19,079 nt of DNA from positions 1 through 19,079 of the forward strand of contig JAPPKD010000236.1 of assembly GCA_028820215.1 (NCBI GenBank), in the 5' to 3' direction. The position numbers were made by a program, and so were the translations under genes. This stretch comes from Spirochaetaceae bacterium (GTDB taxonomy: Bacteria > Spirochaetota > Spirochaetia > SZUA-6 > Bin103). Below the pieces are notes generated by a model. It was not told where the DNA came from. It saw only the letters and a list, made by a program, of their open reading frames with translations, and ran no database searches. Shown piece by piece: positions 6,563 through 14,028 of the stretch. How positions within the stretch are numbered: position 1 is the first letter of the stretch; every line of letters begins with the position of its first letter.

Positions 6563-7831
6563 TCACACGCCGCACAGCCCGGCGGCATCGTCGATCGGCT
6601 CCTGGTAGGCGCGCACGGCACCGGTCATCACGTCTTCGACCGTGACCGGCTTCCCACACGCGGCCGATTCCAGCATGGCGTAGGACACGGCGACCGCGCG
6701 CATGCCCTGCTCCACGTCGACCTCCACCGGCGCGCCGTCAGCCGCCGCGCGAGCCAGCTCGGCGTACTCCACGGCGATCAGCTTGCGGTCGATCGCCGGG
6801 AACTCCAGTTCGTAGCCGACCAGCAGCTCGCCGCCGAACAGCCGCGCGGTCACCTCTTCGAGGCGGAACTCCGGCACCCACTCCAACAGATCGCCGCCGC
6901 CGTGGCGCTCGCCGTTCCGGTCGAGCGCAAAGGGGTGCCCGCTGCGGTCCGGCGGCAGCTCCACGGCCCCCTCGGAGCCATACAGGGCGCGCCGCCACTG
7001 CCGGAGCCCGCGCGACGCGTGGTCGGACACGTACTGGCCGGCGGCGCCGTTGGCGAAGCGCAGCGTGGCATACACGGCATCCTCGGCGTCGACCGCGAAC
7101 CGCTCCGGCATGTGCCGCTGCCAGCGCCCGTAGACGCCGGCGGGATTGACCGCGCCGCCGCCGGGCGCGGCCGCCGGGTTGGCGCGCTCCGGCTCGTGCA
7201 GCCGCGCCTGCGCGTACACCTCCGTCACCGGCCCGCACAGGTACTCCATCATGTCGGCGTCGTGCACGCCGGCGTCCACCAGCAGCCCGCCCTGCTCCTT
7301 GCGGTGCCGCCACACGGTGATGAACATCACGTCCGAGCCGCCGAGGCTGTTGTGCTGGTAGAAGCGCGGTGCGCCGATGGCGCCGGCGTCGATCAGCGCC
7401 CGCGCCAGCCGGTTCAACGGGTCGCGGCGGTAGTTTTCCGCCACGCTCACCACCAGTCCCGAGCGGTCCGCGCACTGCCGGATGTGGCGGCAGGCGGCAA
7501 CGGATACGCCGAGCGGCTTTTCCACCATCACGTGCCAGCCCCGCTCCAGGGCGGCGGCCACCGACGTGTGGTGCCCGACCGTGCTGGTGGTGACGTCCAC
7601 CGCCTGCACGCCGAGCGGCGCCAGTTCCTCCAGGCTCGGCACCGTGGCCGGGCGCACCCCGAAATGGCGCTCCGCGGCGGCCGCCAGAGAGCCGGCATTG
7701 GCGGCCACCGGATCGCACGCGCCGACCAGCCGGAACGGGCTCAGGCCTGCCCGATGCAGTTCCGCCAACCCCTCCAGGTGGCGGTGTCCCATGCCCCCGC
7801 AGCCGACGATGGCCAGCGCAATCTGCTCCAT
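6563..7831 (-). CDS. Gfo/Idh/MocA family NAD(P)-dependent oxidoreductase
   Basis: A cytoplasmic 422-aa sugar or inositol dehydrogenase-like enzyme that oxidises a hydroxyl of a sugar or sugar acid with NAD(P). The N-terminal Rossmann fold starts with IVGCGGMGHRHLEG (residues 8-21), and the family Glu-Lys-Pro motif is at 104-106 in VMVEKPLGVS. The catalytic-type segment GGLLVDAGVHDAD (181-193) carries the Asp and His expected in place of the family DxxxH. The C-terminal beta-sheet domain extends to about 400. The ATG has a very good ribosome-binding site, GGGAGGA, 7 bases upstream. Only 63 bases separate it from the divergent fuconolactonase-like gene, so the two probably share a control region and a pathway. 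The exact sugar is unknown. It is longer than the usual 340-390 aa. Confidence 0.92.
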   Translation of the reverse strand: MEQIALAIVGCGGMGHRHLEGLAELHRAGLSPFRLVGACDPVAANAGSLAAAAERHFGVRPATVPSLEELAPLGVQAVDVTTSTVGHHTSVAAALERGWHVMVEKPLGVSVAACRHIRQCADRSGLVVSVAENYRRDPLNRLARALIDAGAIGAPRFYQHNSLGGSDVMFITVWRHRKEQGGLLVDAGVHDADMMEYLCGPVTEVYAQARLHEPERANPAAAPGGGAVNPAGVYGRWQRHMPERFAVDAEDAVYATLRFANGAAGQYVSDHASRGLRQWRRALYGSEGAVELPPDRSGHPFALDRNGERHGGGDLLEWVPEFRLEEVTARLFGGELLVGYELEFPAIDRKLIAVEYAELARAAADGAPVEVDVEQGMRAVAVSYAMLESAACGKPVTVEDVMTGAVRAYQEPIDDAAGLCGV

Positions 7832-7894
7832 GCTGTCCTCCCGGCCGCATGGTACCGACTGGCGCCGATGGCGTCAGTGCGATACGGTCTGGCC
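7832..7894. promoter_or_regulatory. Divergent control region of oxidoreductase and lactonase genes
   Basis: The 63 bases between the two divergent starts must hold both promoters. On the plus strand GATACGGT ends 6 bases before the ATG at 7895, possibly a weak -10 of a near-leaderless transcript. I see no clear -35 box or operator. Confidence 0.3.
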
Positions 7895-8806
7895 ATGAAC
7901 CAGATACCGATCGTCGACACCCACCAGCACCTCTGGGACCTCGACCTGCTCAACCTGCCCTGGCTCGACGAGGCGCCGCAGCTCGCCCGCCACCACCGCA
8001 TTGACGACTACCTGCGCGAGGTCGCCGGTCACGGGGTGGCCAAGGCGGTCTACATGGAGGTGGACGTGGCGCCCGAGGAACGCCCGCGCGAGCGCGAGGT
8101 GATCACCGCACTGTGCCGCGACCCCGAGGCGCCCACCTGCGGCGCGGTATTCGGCGCCACCCCCGGCAGCGTCGAGTTCCCGGCGGTCGTCGATGCTCTG
8201 GCCGCCAATCCTTACGCCAAGGGCGCGCGCCTGGTGCTGCACCCGCCCAATCTGGCCGGCGACTACTGCCTGCAGGACGCTTTCGTCGACGACGTGCGCA
8301 AGCTGGGCTCCAACGGCCTCATGTTCGACATCTGCATCCGCCCGACCGCCCTGGCCTCAGCCGCCGAGCTGGCGCGCCGGTGCCCGGACATGACCTTCAT
8401 CCTGGACCACTGCGGCAACGCCGACCCGCACATCGTGGCCGGCAGCGGCGGCAATCCCGACGACCCGACCTACGGCCACACGCGCGAGCAGTGGATGGAA
8501 GGGATGCAGACCGTGGCCGCGCAGCCCAACACGGTGTGCAAGATCTCCGGCATCGTGGCGCGCGCCGCCCCCGGCTGGTCCGCCGCCGACCTGGCCCCGG
8601 CGGTCAACCACTGCATCGACAGCTTCGGCGAAGACCGCATCGTGTTCGGCAGCGACTGGCCGGTATGCACCTTCGGCGCCCCCCTCGGCGCGTGGATCAC
8701 CGCCCTGCGCGAGATCGTCAGCACCCGACCCGACCGCCTCCAGCACAAGCTCCTGCACGACAACGCCACCCGCATCTACCAGCTCGAGTTGCTAGGCGAG
8801 AAGTAG
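7895..8806 (+). CDS. Amidohydrolase-2 family protein, L-fuconolactonase-like (COG3618)
   Basis: A 303-aa cytoplasmic TIM-barrel hydrolase of PF04909, close to L-fuconolactonases and related sugar-acid lactonases that open a 1,5- or 1,4-lactone to the aldonic acid. Visible landmarks are VDTHQHLWD (7-15), the metal- or substrate-binding His pair; ILDHCGN (169-175); KISG (216-219); VFGSDWPV (250-257), with the conserved barrel Asp; and the closing NATRIY (290-295). The ATG at 7895 agrees with the family N-terminus (IPIVDTHQHLWD). The frame is open far upstream but only as an antisense shadow of the oxidoreductase gene. The divergent Gfo/Idh enzyme could supply the lactone. Substrate assignment to fucono-lactone is inference; other lactonases such as pyrone-dicarboxylate lactonase share the fold. 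Confidence 0.9.
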   Translation: MNQIPIVDTHQHLWDLDLLNLPWLDEAPQLARHHRIDDYLREVAGHGVAKAVYMEVDVAPEERPREREVITALCRDPEAPTCGAVFGATPGSVEFPAVVDALAANPYAKGARLVLHPPNLAGDYCLQDAFVDDVRKLGSNGLMFDICIRPTALASAAELARRCPDMTFILDHCGNADPHIVAGSGGNPDDPTYGHTREQWMEGMQTVAAQPNTVCKISGIVARAAPGWSAADLAPAVNHCIDSFGEDRIVFGSDWPVCTFGAPLGAWITALREIVSTRPDRLQHKLLHDNATRIYQLELLGEK

Positions 8807-8918
8807 TTAGGTATTCGTATGGTGATAGTTCAACGACATTCCTTGCTTAGTGAATCACTAGTGGCCGGACAGAGTCTGATGAGCCAAACCAGGCCGGATA
8901 GCGAGGCGTCCTCTCGCG

Positions 8919-8958
8919 CGGTTGGCAACCGGGCAGTAGCTAGTCGATCTGCCAACCG
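8919..8958. repeat. 9-bp perfect inverted repeat with a 22-base spacer
   Basis: CGGTTGGCA (8919-8927) and TGCCAACCG (8950-8958) are exact reverse complements. It could be an operator half-site pair, a hairpin at the end of the lactonase transcript or an insertion scar. No T-run follows. Confidence 0.6.
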
Positions 8959-9101
8959 TTGTGCCTGATGGCCGCAAGATGATCGGTGGCACCCCGGCTT
9001 CCGCGGTCGACCACAGGCTCTACCCGCTGGAACCACGCGAGAGTCGGCGGTGGAGGCGCTTGATGACCTCATGGCGTCGCCAAATGCGCGATCGCGAGTA
9101 G
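8940..9101 (+). pseudogene. Unidentified coding-like remnant
   Basis: This frame has 53 sense codons between two stops and includes LPTVVPDGRKMIGGTPASAV followed by DHRLYPLEPRE and an Arg/Trp-rich tail ending QMRDRE. It lacks a start and a ribosome-binding site. It reads like the C-terminus of a protein whose beginning has been lost. I do not recognise the family, and it may be a chance open frame. Confidence 0.25.
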
Positions 9102-9104
9102 CCG

Positions 9105-9133
9105 TTGACTCAATTGTACACTATGACTAATTT
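9105..9133 (+). promoter_or_regulatory. Candidate promoter of the DUF6932-like cassette
   Basis: TTGACT at 9105-9110 is followed after 17 bases by TAATTT (9128-9133), a poor -10. Transcription would begin near 9140-9142, at the upstream ATG 9142, or would give a leader of about 95 bases before the ATG at 9235. Confidence 0.35.
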
Positions 9134-9234
9134 GGCGATCTATGTCCACCGCCCACCCGGCCCGAACCAATCGCCACCGAGAGAATACAGCGACGGGGGC
9201 GGACGGCTTGACAGGGCTCGTGGCAGCTGCGGCC

Positions 9235-9672
9235 ATGCCCATTCCTTCGTTGGACAAAGATGGGCTACTGCCAAGAGGCATACACCGTTGTTCGCGCGAC
9301 GACCTGCGGGCGCGGTACTCTACTACCGACGAGCGCACCCGTCTCTATCACGTTTTCGTAGACCTTCTCACCGCACTACACGAGCAATACATCAGAGGAG
9401 CTATCTACGTGGGTGGTAGTTACGTGACAGACAGATTCAAGCCAAGCGATATCGATGTCGCCCTTGATCTACGGAACGAGCCTCGGGCCGCCCCGAGCCT
9501 TCGCGTCGTTGCGCGGTTGCGCGCGGACTTCCTCGTCCGAGGGTTGGACCTTCTTCCGGTCCTGGCGGGGCAGCAGAACTTCGTGGAGTTCCTGCAGCAG
9601 ATTAAGCCTTTCGAGTGTATGCTGAACCGCCTGCCGCCCAACTCCCGGAAAGGAATCCTGCAGGTCATCTGA
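9235..9672 (+). CDS. DUF6932-like protein with nucleotidyltransferase-type fold
   Basis: A 145-aa protein. Its beginning MPIPSLDKDGLLPRGIHRCS and its end KGILQVI match small proteins annotated as DUF6932. The core YVGGSYVTDRFKPSDIDVAL (residues 59-77) has the Gly-Ser ... Asp-x-Asp signature of the polymerase-beta nucleotidyltransferase fold, with D72 and D74 as metal ligands; D105 could be the third acid. MNT-type antitoxins, MenA-like toxins and abortive-infection NTases share this core. The family N-terminus favours the ATG at 9235. An in-frame ATG at 9142 would add 31 residues and sits 8 bases after a possible -10. Neither has a ribosome-binding site. The stop overlaps the next ATG as TGATG, so the two genes are translationally coupled. 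Lower GC than its neighbours suggests acquisition. Target and activity are unknown. Confidence 0.75.
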   Translation: MPIPSLDKDGLLPRGIHRCSRDDLRARYSTTDERTRLYHVFVDLLTALHEQYIRGAIYVGGSYVTDRFKPSDIDVALDLRNEPRAAPSLRVVARLRADFLVRGLDLLPVLAGQQNFVEFLQQIKPFECMLNRLPPNSRKGILQVI

Positions 9673-10640
9673 TGGGCGTTTGGGTCGATGCGGCCCGCGA
9701 GTCGATGCGGACGGTCCTGAACGAGCTCGCCGCTATACGGACAATGCCGCTTGATGACAACGACAGGGAACTCACAGAAGAACCGCACTGGACCACGCTT
9801 GAAGGGATGCTGGACGATTATCGTCTCGCTAGGGTCCTTGATGCATCGGATCTCGTCGCTCGCCTGGAAGGCCCATCTCTCGAAGCCGGCACGTCCGCAG
9901 TCCTTCTCTCACGGGTCGTGGGGGACATGTGGAAGCAGGTCAAGACGGCCACTGCACTAACGATTGCACTCTCTAGTACTGCCGACACAACACTGGCTCT
10001 CTGGGCACCTCGGTGGCCCGAGAGCCTCAACATGGATGTCACGGGCACTGGCGGTGGCAGTCTGTTCCTCGGGTTCCGAGCTTCGCGATCCCCGCATCCA
10101 GAGATCGGGTTCCAGGATGCTGGGATTACGGCGATGCAAGAGGTGATGGCCGGGATCGCCGATGCTGCATCGTTCTTAACCGACACTGGCGTTCACCGCG
10201 AGATCTCCGACCGGTATCCCGACCCTGCGATCCTGGACTCCATCCTCTCGGCGGTATACCACCTCGCCCCTACGGGGCGCCGAGGTATCAATGCCGTTAC
10301 CTTCTACGGGTGTGGCGAGGACTTGCCCCCGTTACCCGCTGCTCCGCTCACACCGGAAACCAGAAAAATTCTCAAACCACTGCTTGATCAGCCAGTAACG
10401 CCCGATGCGCACGCCGTGTTCCAGGGGAGGATTCGCGCGGTCGATCTTGATGCCCGGCGATTTGTACTACGGGGTGTCCCGAAGCACGGGGCTGTTCGAT
10501 GCGTGTATCCGGCCCGTCTTGATCGTCGCGTCCGGTCCATGCTGGCCTCGGGCGCGATAGTCGCGGTCGAAGGTGCCTACAGCCCAAAGCACCCACGCTT
10601 GATGCAGGTATTGAACGGAATCCGATCAGTGGACCCATAG
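9672..10640 (+). CDS. Unknown protein coupled to the DUF6932-like gene
   Basis: I do not recognise this 322-aa family. The ATG at 9672 overlaps the upstream stop by one base. The frame also extends back to 9615, inside the upstream gene, but that part has no support. Residues 1-110 are mostly helical (MGVWVDAARESMRTVLNELA, then VVGDMWKQVKTATALTIALS). A central stretch, about 130-230, contains GGGSLFLGFRAS and further helices. Residues about 241-322 look like a separate all-beta domain (FQGRIRAVDLDARRFVLRG, then AIVAVEGAYSPKH and MQVLNGIRSV), possibly OB-like. No signal peptide or membrane segment is seen. Coupling at a fixed ratio to a small NTase-fold protein suggests that the two bind each other, as toxin-antitoxin or defence pairs do; this is inference. 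The gene has lower GC than the sugar genes. Confidence 0.7.
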   Translation: MGVWVDAARESMRTVLNELAAIRTMPLDDNDRELTEEPHWTTLEGMLDDYRLARVLDASDLVARLEGPSLEAGTSAVLLSRVVGDMWKQVKTATALTIALSSTADTTLALWAPRWPESLNMDVTGTGGGSLFLGFRASRSPHPEIGFQDAGITAMQEVMAGIADAASFLTDTGVHREISDRYPDPAILDSILSAVYHLAPTGRRGINAVTFYGCGEDLPPLPAAPLTPETRKILKPLLDQPVTPDAHAVFQGRIRAVDLDARRFVLRGVPKHGAVRCVYPARLDRRVRSMLASGAIVAVEGAYSPKHPRLMQVLNGIRSVDP

Positions 10641-10734
10641 CTCTCTTTGCAGGTTATCCTGGGTCAAATACCTACTGTCGAGTGCGTCGTCAGTCGAGCC
10701 GCATAGTTACGCCGATCGTCAAGGCTGAGTGATC

Positions 10735-11217
10735 TCACAGGTTCTCCAGTTCGAATTCTCCTTCACCCCATCCAAAACGAACGGTCTCCTGGTCGATTGT
10801 TCCAGTTGCCTTATCTTCGAGTTCGCATCTATGCGTTCCGCCGTAAGAGTCTTCGAACGTGAGCACGCAGGTCGTGATGAAGTCTATAAGAGTGTTGCGT
10901 GGAAAGACCACTCGAACAGTCCCCTTGTTTCCGCTACGATTGTACGTCCAATTCGAGGTCGCGACTCTGATCTCCGGATTCCTTGCTTCTGTCTCACTCC
11001 AGAAGTAATACGTAATCACCAAATCCACAGGCAGATCGCGCACCGACGCGTTTTGCTGTGGCAATCTCCCGCCACGACCTTCGTCGTTGGTGAGCGTCAG
11101 CTTGTAACCAACCAAGGTTTCCGGGGCTAGTGGCCCGACCGTAGTGACGGTGACGCGACAGCCGGCGAGAACGATCGCCAGTGCGAGCGGGGCCAGCCAA
11201 ACGAGTCTCTTGTTCAT
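10735..11217 (-). CDS. Small predicted lipoprotein of unknown function
   Basis: A 160-aa exported lipoprotein. Residues 1-20 are a lipoprotein signal peptide (MNKRLVWLAPLALAIVLAGC) with lipobox Leu-Ala-Gly-Cys and the modified Cys at 20. The ATG at 11217 is chosen because GGAGGAGA stands 5 bases before it; the frame is open five codons further. The rest is a single beta-rich domain with alternating hydrophobic residues: YKLTLTND, VITYYFWSE, ATSNWTYNRSGNKGTVRVVF and CVLTFEDSYGGTHRCE. The pattern of Trp/Tyr-Thr-Tyr, Gly-Thr-Val and Leu-Thr-Phe resembles small calycin- or MoaF-like barrels, but I cannot assign a family. It converges on the DUF6932-like cassette. A role at the cell surface or in the periplasm is all that can be said. 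Confidence 0.8.
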   Translation of the reverse strand: MNKRLVWLAPLALAIVLAGCRVTVTTVGPLAPETLVGYKLTLTNDEGRGGRLPQQNASVRDLPVDLVITYYFWSETEARNPEIRVATSNWTYNRSGNKGTVRVVFPRNTLIDFITTCVLTFEDSYGGTHRCELEDKATGTIDQETVRFGWGEGEFELENL

Positions 11218-11379
11218 GAGTCTCCTCCACATACCTCGCTCCGCACGCGGTGAGAACGTGCCGAACCGCGCAGAAACAGTTTCGCCAGAGGCTTCATAGT
11301 GCCTATAGTAGCGGATTCGGGGCTGTGCGTCGCGTCCGGCTAGCCAGCGTCGGCAGTGGGTGGCGGCGCGTATGCAACG

Positions 11380-12849
11380 TCAGCCCTTGGCCGGGGGCCA
11401 GCTCGTGCCGCCGCGGCCGGCGAGGTGGTGCACTTCGCTGGCTACCAGGGTGGCGTGCAGGCGGTCGGTCAGGTGGGCGCGGGGGGCGGCGTGGCGGGGG
11501 TCGGCCCACAGGTTGGCGGTCTCGCCGGGGTCGGCGTCCAGGTCGTACAGCTCGCCCTCCGGCGCGGCGCGCGCGGCCGGGTCGTGGAACAGGGACAGCT
11601 TGTAGCGGCCGTCGTGGAACATGGTGCCGTAGATCGGCGGGTCCCAGTAGCCGCGATTGCCGTAGCCGGAGTTGCGGTACATCGTCAGCGCATGGTCGCG
11701 CGGCGCCGCAACCTCCCCGCGGGCCAGCGCCGCCAGGTCTTGCGACTCGGGCATCAGAGCCGTCACATCGGCAGCCGGCATTCCGGCGGCGCGCAGCAGC
11801 GTGGCGGCGAGGTCGTGCGGCTGTACCAGCTCAGCCACCCGCTGACCCGCCAGCTCGCCCTCCGGCAGGCGCAGGATCATCGGCACCCGCGAGCAGGGGT
11901 CGTAGAAGTAGGCGCCCTTGGTGATCAGCTCGTAGTCGCCGATCATGTCGCCGTGGTCGGACACGAACAGCACCAGCGTGTTGCGTGCCAGGCCGCGCCG
12001 CTCCAGCTCGGCGAGGATGCGGCCCACCTGCCGGTCGAGGAAGGCGACCGAGGCGTAGTAACCGTGGCGCACGCCGGCCAGGTCGCGGCCGCCCGAGTGC
12101 CTGCCGTAGCGCTTGTGGAAGCCCTCGCGCTCGCGCGCCACGCCGCCCGGTACCGGCTCGTGCGCGGCAGTCAACGGGCGCACCGGATCGATTGCGGCGC
12201 GGTCCACCAGGTCGCCGGCCTCCGGGGGATAGTCGAAGTACGGCGAGTGCGGATCGAAGAAGCTCACATTGAGAAAGAACGGCCGCTCCGGGTCGCGCTC
12301 GCCGAGGAAGGCGATGGCACGCTCCGCGGCCCAGGTGCTGAAATGCGCGTCGGCAGGATGGTGGTCCTGCGGGCCGGCTTCGAGACGGTGCAGGAACTCC
12401 GGGTGGTGCTCGCGCAGCCAGGCCGCATAGCCGTTGTACGGCGAGTCGAGGTGGATCTGCGGGTCGATGCACCACTCGTAGCGTTCGAAGCCGTCGTGCG
12501 GGTGGCGCCGCTGGGCCTCCACCATGCGCCCCGACACGTGCAGCTTGCCCACCAGCGCGGTTTCGTAACCGAGGCGGGCCAGGTGCGCCGGCAGCAGCAC
12601 CTGGTCGTCGGGCAGCGTGTCGTGCAGCCGGTACACGCCGTGCCCCGGCGGCGGCTTGCCGGTCAGCATGCAGGCGCGGCTCGGCGTGCATATGGTGGCG
12701 TTCACGTAGCAGCGCTCGAACAGCACGCCGCCGCCCGCCAAGCCGTCCAGGGCCGGCGTCGCTATTGCACGACACCCGTAACAGCCAAGCGTATCCCAGC
12801 GCTGCTGGTCACTCATGATGAGCAGAATGTTGGGCCGGCACGCCACCAT
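11380..12849 (-). CDS. Sulfatase with canonical CTPSR motif (COG3119)
   Basis: A complete 489-aa cytoplasmic sulfatase. The ATG at 12849 precedes the family start RPNILLIMSDQQRWDTLGCYG in shortened form; the frame opens at a TTG at 12888, which is less likely. Metal-site residues include D14 in SDQQR, and the formylglycine motif is C54-T-P-S-R58 followed by ACMLTG. GKLHVSG supplies the active-site Lys and His, FFLNVSFFDPHSPYFDYPP the central segment, and FVSDHGDMIGDY plus TKGAYFYDPCSRVPMIL the C-terminal metal and sulfate site. The tail ELYDLDADPGETANLW is typical. The DQQR and CTPSR combination is common in choline-sulfatase-like and polysaccharide sulfatases. It is divergent from the ABC transporter operon, with 249 bases between them, suggesting shared control and a sulfated imported substrate. 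Confidence 0.95.
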   Translation of the reverse strand: MVACRPNILLIMSDQQRWDTLGCYGCRAIATPALDGLAGGGVLFERCYVNATICTPSRACMLTGKPPPGHGVYRLHDTLPDDQVLLPAHLARLGYETALVGKLHVSGRMVEAQRRHPHDGFERYEWCIDPQIHLDSPYNGYAAWLREHHPEFLHRLEAGPQDHHPADAHFSTWAAERAIAFLGERDPERPFFLNVSFFDPHSPYFDYPPEAGDLVDRAAIDPVRPLTAAHEPVPGGVAREREGFHKRYGRHSGGRDLAGVRHGYYASVAFLDRQVGRILAELERRGLARNTLVLFVSDHGDMIGDYELITKGAYFYDPCSRVPMILRLPEGELAGQRVAELVQPHDLAATLLRAAGMPAADVTALMPESQDLAALARGEVAAPRDHALTMYRNSGYGNRGYWDPPIYGTMFHDGRYKLSLFHDPAARAAPEGELYDLDADPGETANLWADPRHAAPRAHLTDRLHATLVASEVHHLAGRGGTSWPPAKG

Positions 12850-13098
12850 GCGATGCGCAGCCTGCCGCACGCCCGCTTTCCGTGTCAAAGACCCGTGTCA
12901 AATCTATGTCGAACGGGCGCAGCCTCCGCGCGCGGTTGACCGGGCGGGGCCGGCTCCATAGGCTTTCGCGACCATGGCGCACCAGTATCAGCTACGCCAC
13001 GGCGGCAGGCGGGTTCCAGGGGTCGGGAGTTCCGGCGTTCGTGATCCGGGGCCGGCTCGGCGTGAACCCGGACGGCGCCCGCCTGCGATTGCCTGAAC
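12850..13098. promoter_or_regulatory. Divergent control region between sulfatase and ABC operon
   Basis: Both transcripts must start here. On the minus strand TTTGACACGG occurs twice, at 12902-12893 and 12889-12880, spaced 13 bases start to start; each contains TTGACA, a perfect -35 hexamer, but no -10 fits at 16-18 bases. The repeat may instead be a regulator-binding site. Nothing else stands out. Confidence 0.35.
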
Positions 13099-14028
13099 AT
13101 GGCTGACGCAGGAAGCCGGGCCGCGCTGCGCCGGCGGCTGGAGCGTTCCAAGTACCTGTACCTGCTGTTCGCAGGCCCGTTTCTGTTCTACGTGCTGTTC
13201 GAGTACGCGCCCATGTACGGGGTGCTGATCGCATTCAAGGAGATCAAGGTGTTCCGCGGCCTGGTGCCGATGCTGACCGCGCCGAGCGTCGGGTTCAAGC
13301 ACTTCGAGCAATACCTCGCCGACCCCTACTTCTGGCAGTTGGTGCGCAACACGGTGCTGATCCGGGTGCTCGGGCTGGCGGTCGGTTTCCCGGCGCCGAT
13401 CATCCTGGCGCTGATGCTCAACGAGGTGGGCTCCGACCCGTTCAAGCGCACCATCCAGTCGATCACCTACATGCCGCACTTCATCTCGCTGGTGGTGATC
13501 TGCGGCATGATCGTCAACTTCGTGGCCACCGACGGCGTGGTGAACAACTTCCTCGCCTTTCTCGGCTTCGAGCGCACGCCGTTCCTGGTGCGGCCGGAGT
13601 GGTTCCGGCCCATCTATATCGCCAGCGACGTATGGCAGGACGTCGGCTGGGGCTCGATCATCTACCTGGCGGCACTCACCAACATCGATCCGCAGCTCTA
13701 CGAGGCGGCGGCGATCGACGGCGCCGGGCGCTGGCGGCGCCTGTGGCACATCACCTGGCCGGGGATCCTGCCCACCGTTACCATCCTGTTCATCCTGGCC
13801 CTCGGCCGGATCATGGAGGTGGGCTACCAGAAAATCATCCTGCTCTACACCGGAGCCACCTACGAGACCGCCGACGTGATCAACACCTTCGTCTACCGGC
13901 GCGGCCTGATCGAGTCCGACTTCGCGTACGCCACCGCGGTCGGGCTGTTCACGTCGGTAATCGGCTTCGTGTTCGTGATCGCCGCCAACCGCATCAGCCG
14001 TTCCCTCGGGGAGACCAGCCTGTGGTAG
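13099..14028 (+). CDS. LplB-type ABC sugar transporter permease (COG4209)
   Basis: First membrane subunit of a binding-protein-dependent importer, 309 aa. Typical LplB features are a short charged N-terminus, the first helix YLYLLFAGPFLFYVLFEYAP followed by MYGVLIAFKEIKVFRG, and a periplasmic loop with GFKHFEQYL. The permease core then carries six helices. The EAA loop LYEAAAIDGAGRWRRLWHIT (about residues 200-219) contacts the ATPase and is followed by WPGILPT. The end GLFTSVIGFVFVIAANRISR is the usual last helix. The ATG at 13099 has no clear ribosome-binding site. The stop codon overlaps the start of the second permease. LplB/YtcP systems import oligosaccharides or sugar acids, such as uronates, and normally lack a dedicated ATPase gene, as here. 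Confidence 0.95.
   Translation: MADAGSRAALRRRLERSKYLYLLFAGPFLFYVLFEYAPMYGVLIAFKEIKVFRGLVPMLTAPSVGFKHFEQYLADPYFWQLVRNTVLIRVLGLAVGFPAPIILALMLNEVGSDPFKRTIQSITYMPHFISLVVICGMIVNFVATDGVVNNFLAFLGFERTPFLVRPEWFRPIYIASDVWQDVGWGSIIYLAALTNIDPQLYEAAAIDGAGRWRRLWHITWPGILPTVTILFILALGRIMEVGYQKIILLYTGATYETADVINTFVYRRGLIESDFAYATAVGLFTSVIGFVFVIAANRISRSLGETSLW

Larger units (their letters stand above)
8807..9234. other. Long, lower-GC intergenic region upstream of the nucleotidyltransferase cassette
   Basis: No intact gene is seen. It contains a 9-bp inverted repeat (8919-8958), an unidentified open stretch of 54 codons (8940-9101, plus) with protein-like composition and no start, and a promoter-like TTGACT at 9105. 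AT content is visibly higher than in the sugar genes on either side. Confidence 0.5.

Noticed and set aside
6902..7894. Upstream extension of the lactonase frame
   Set aside because: It runs antisense through the Gfo/Idh gene; the family N-terminus begins at the ATG at 7895.
10632..10665. GACCCA/TGGGTC inverted repeat at the end of the unknown cassette gene
   Set aside because: Only 6 bp with a 22-base loop and no T-run; too weak to call a terminator.
11356..12939. Open frame of 527 codons on the plus strand
   Set aside because: Antisense shadow of the third sulfatase, which carries the full CTPSR and metal-site motifs.
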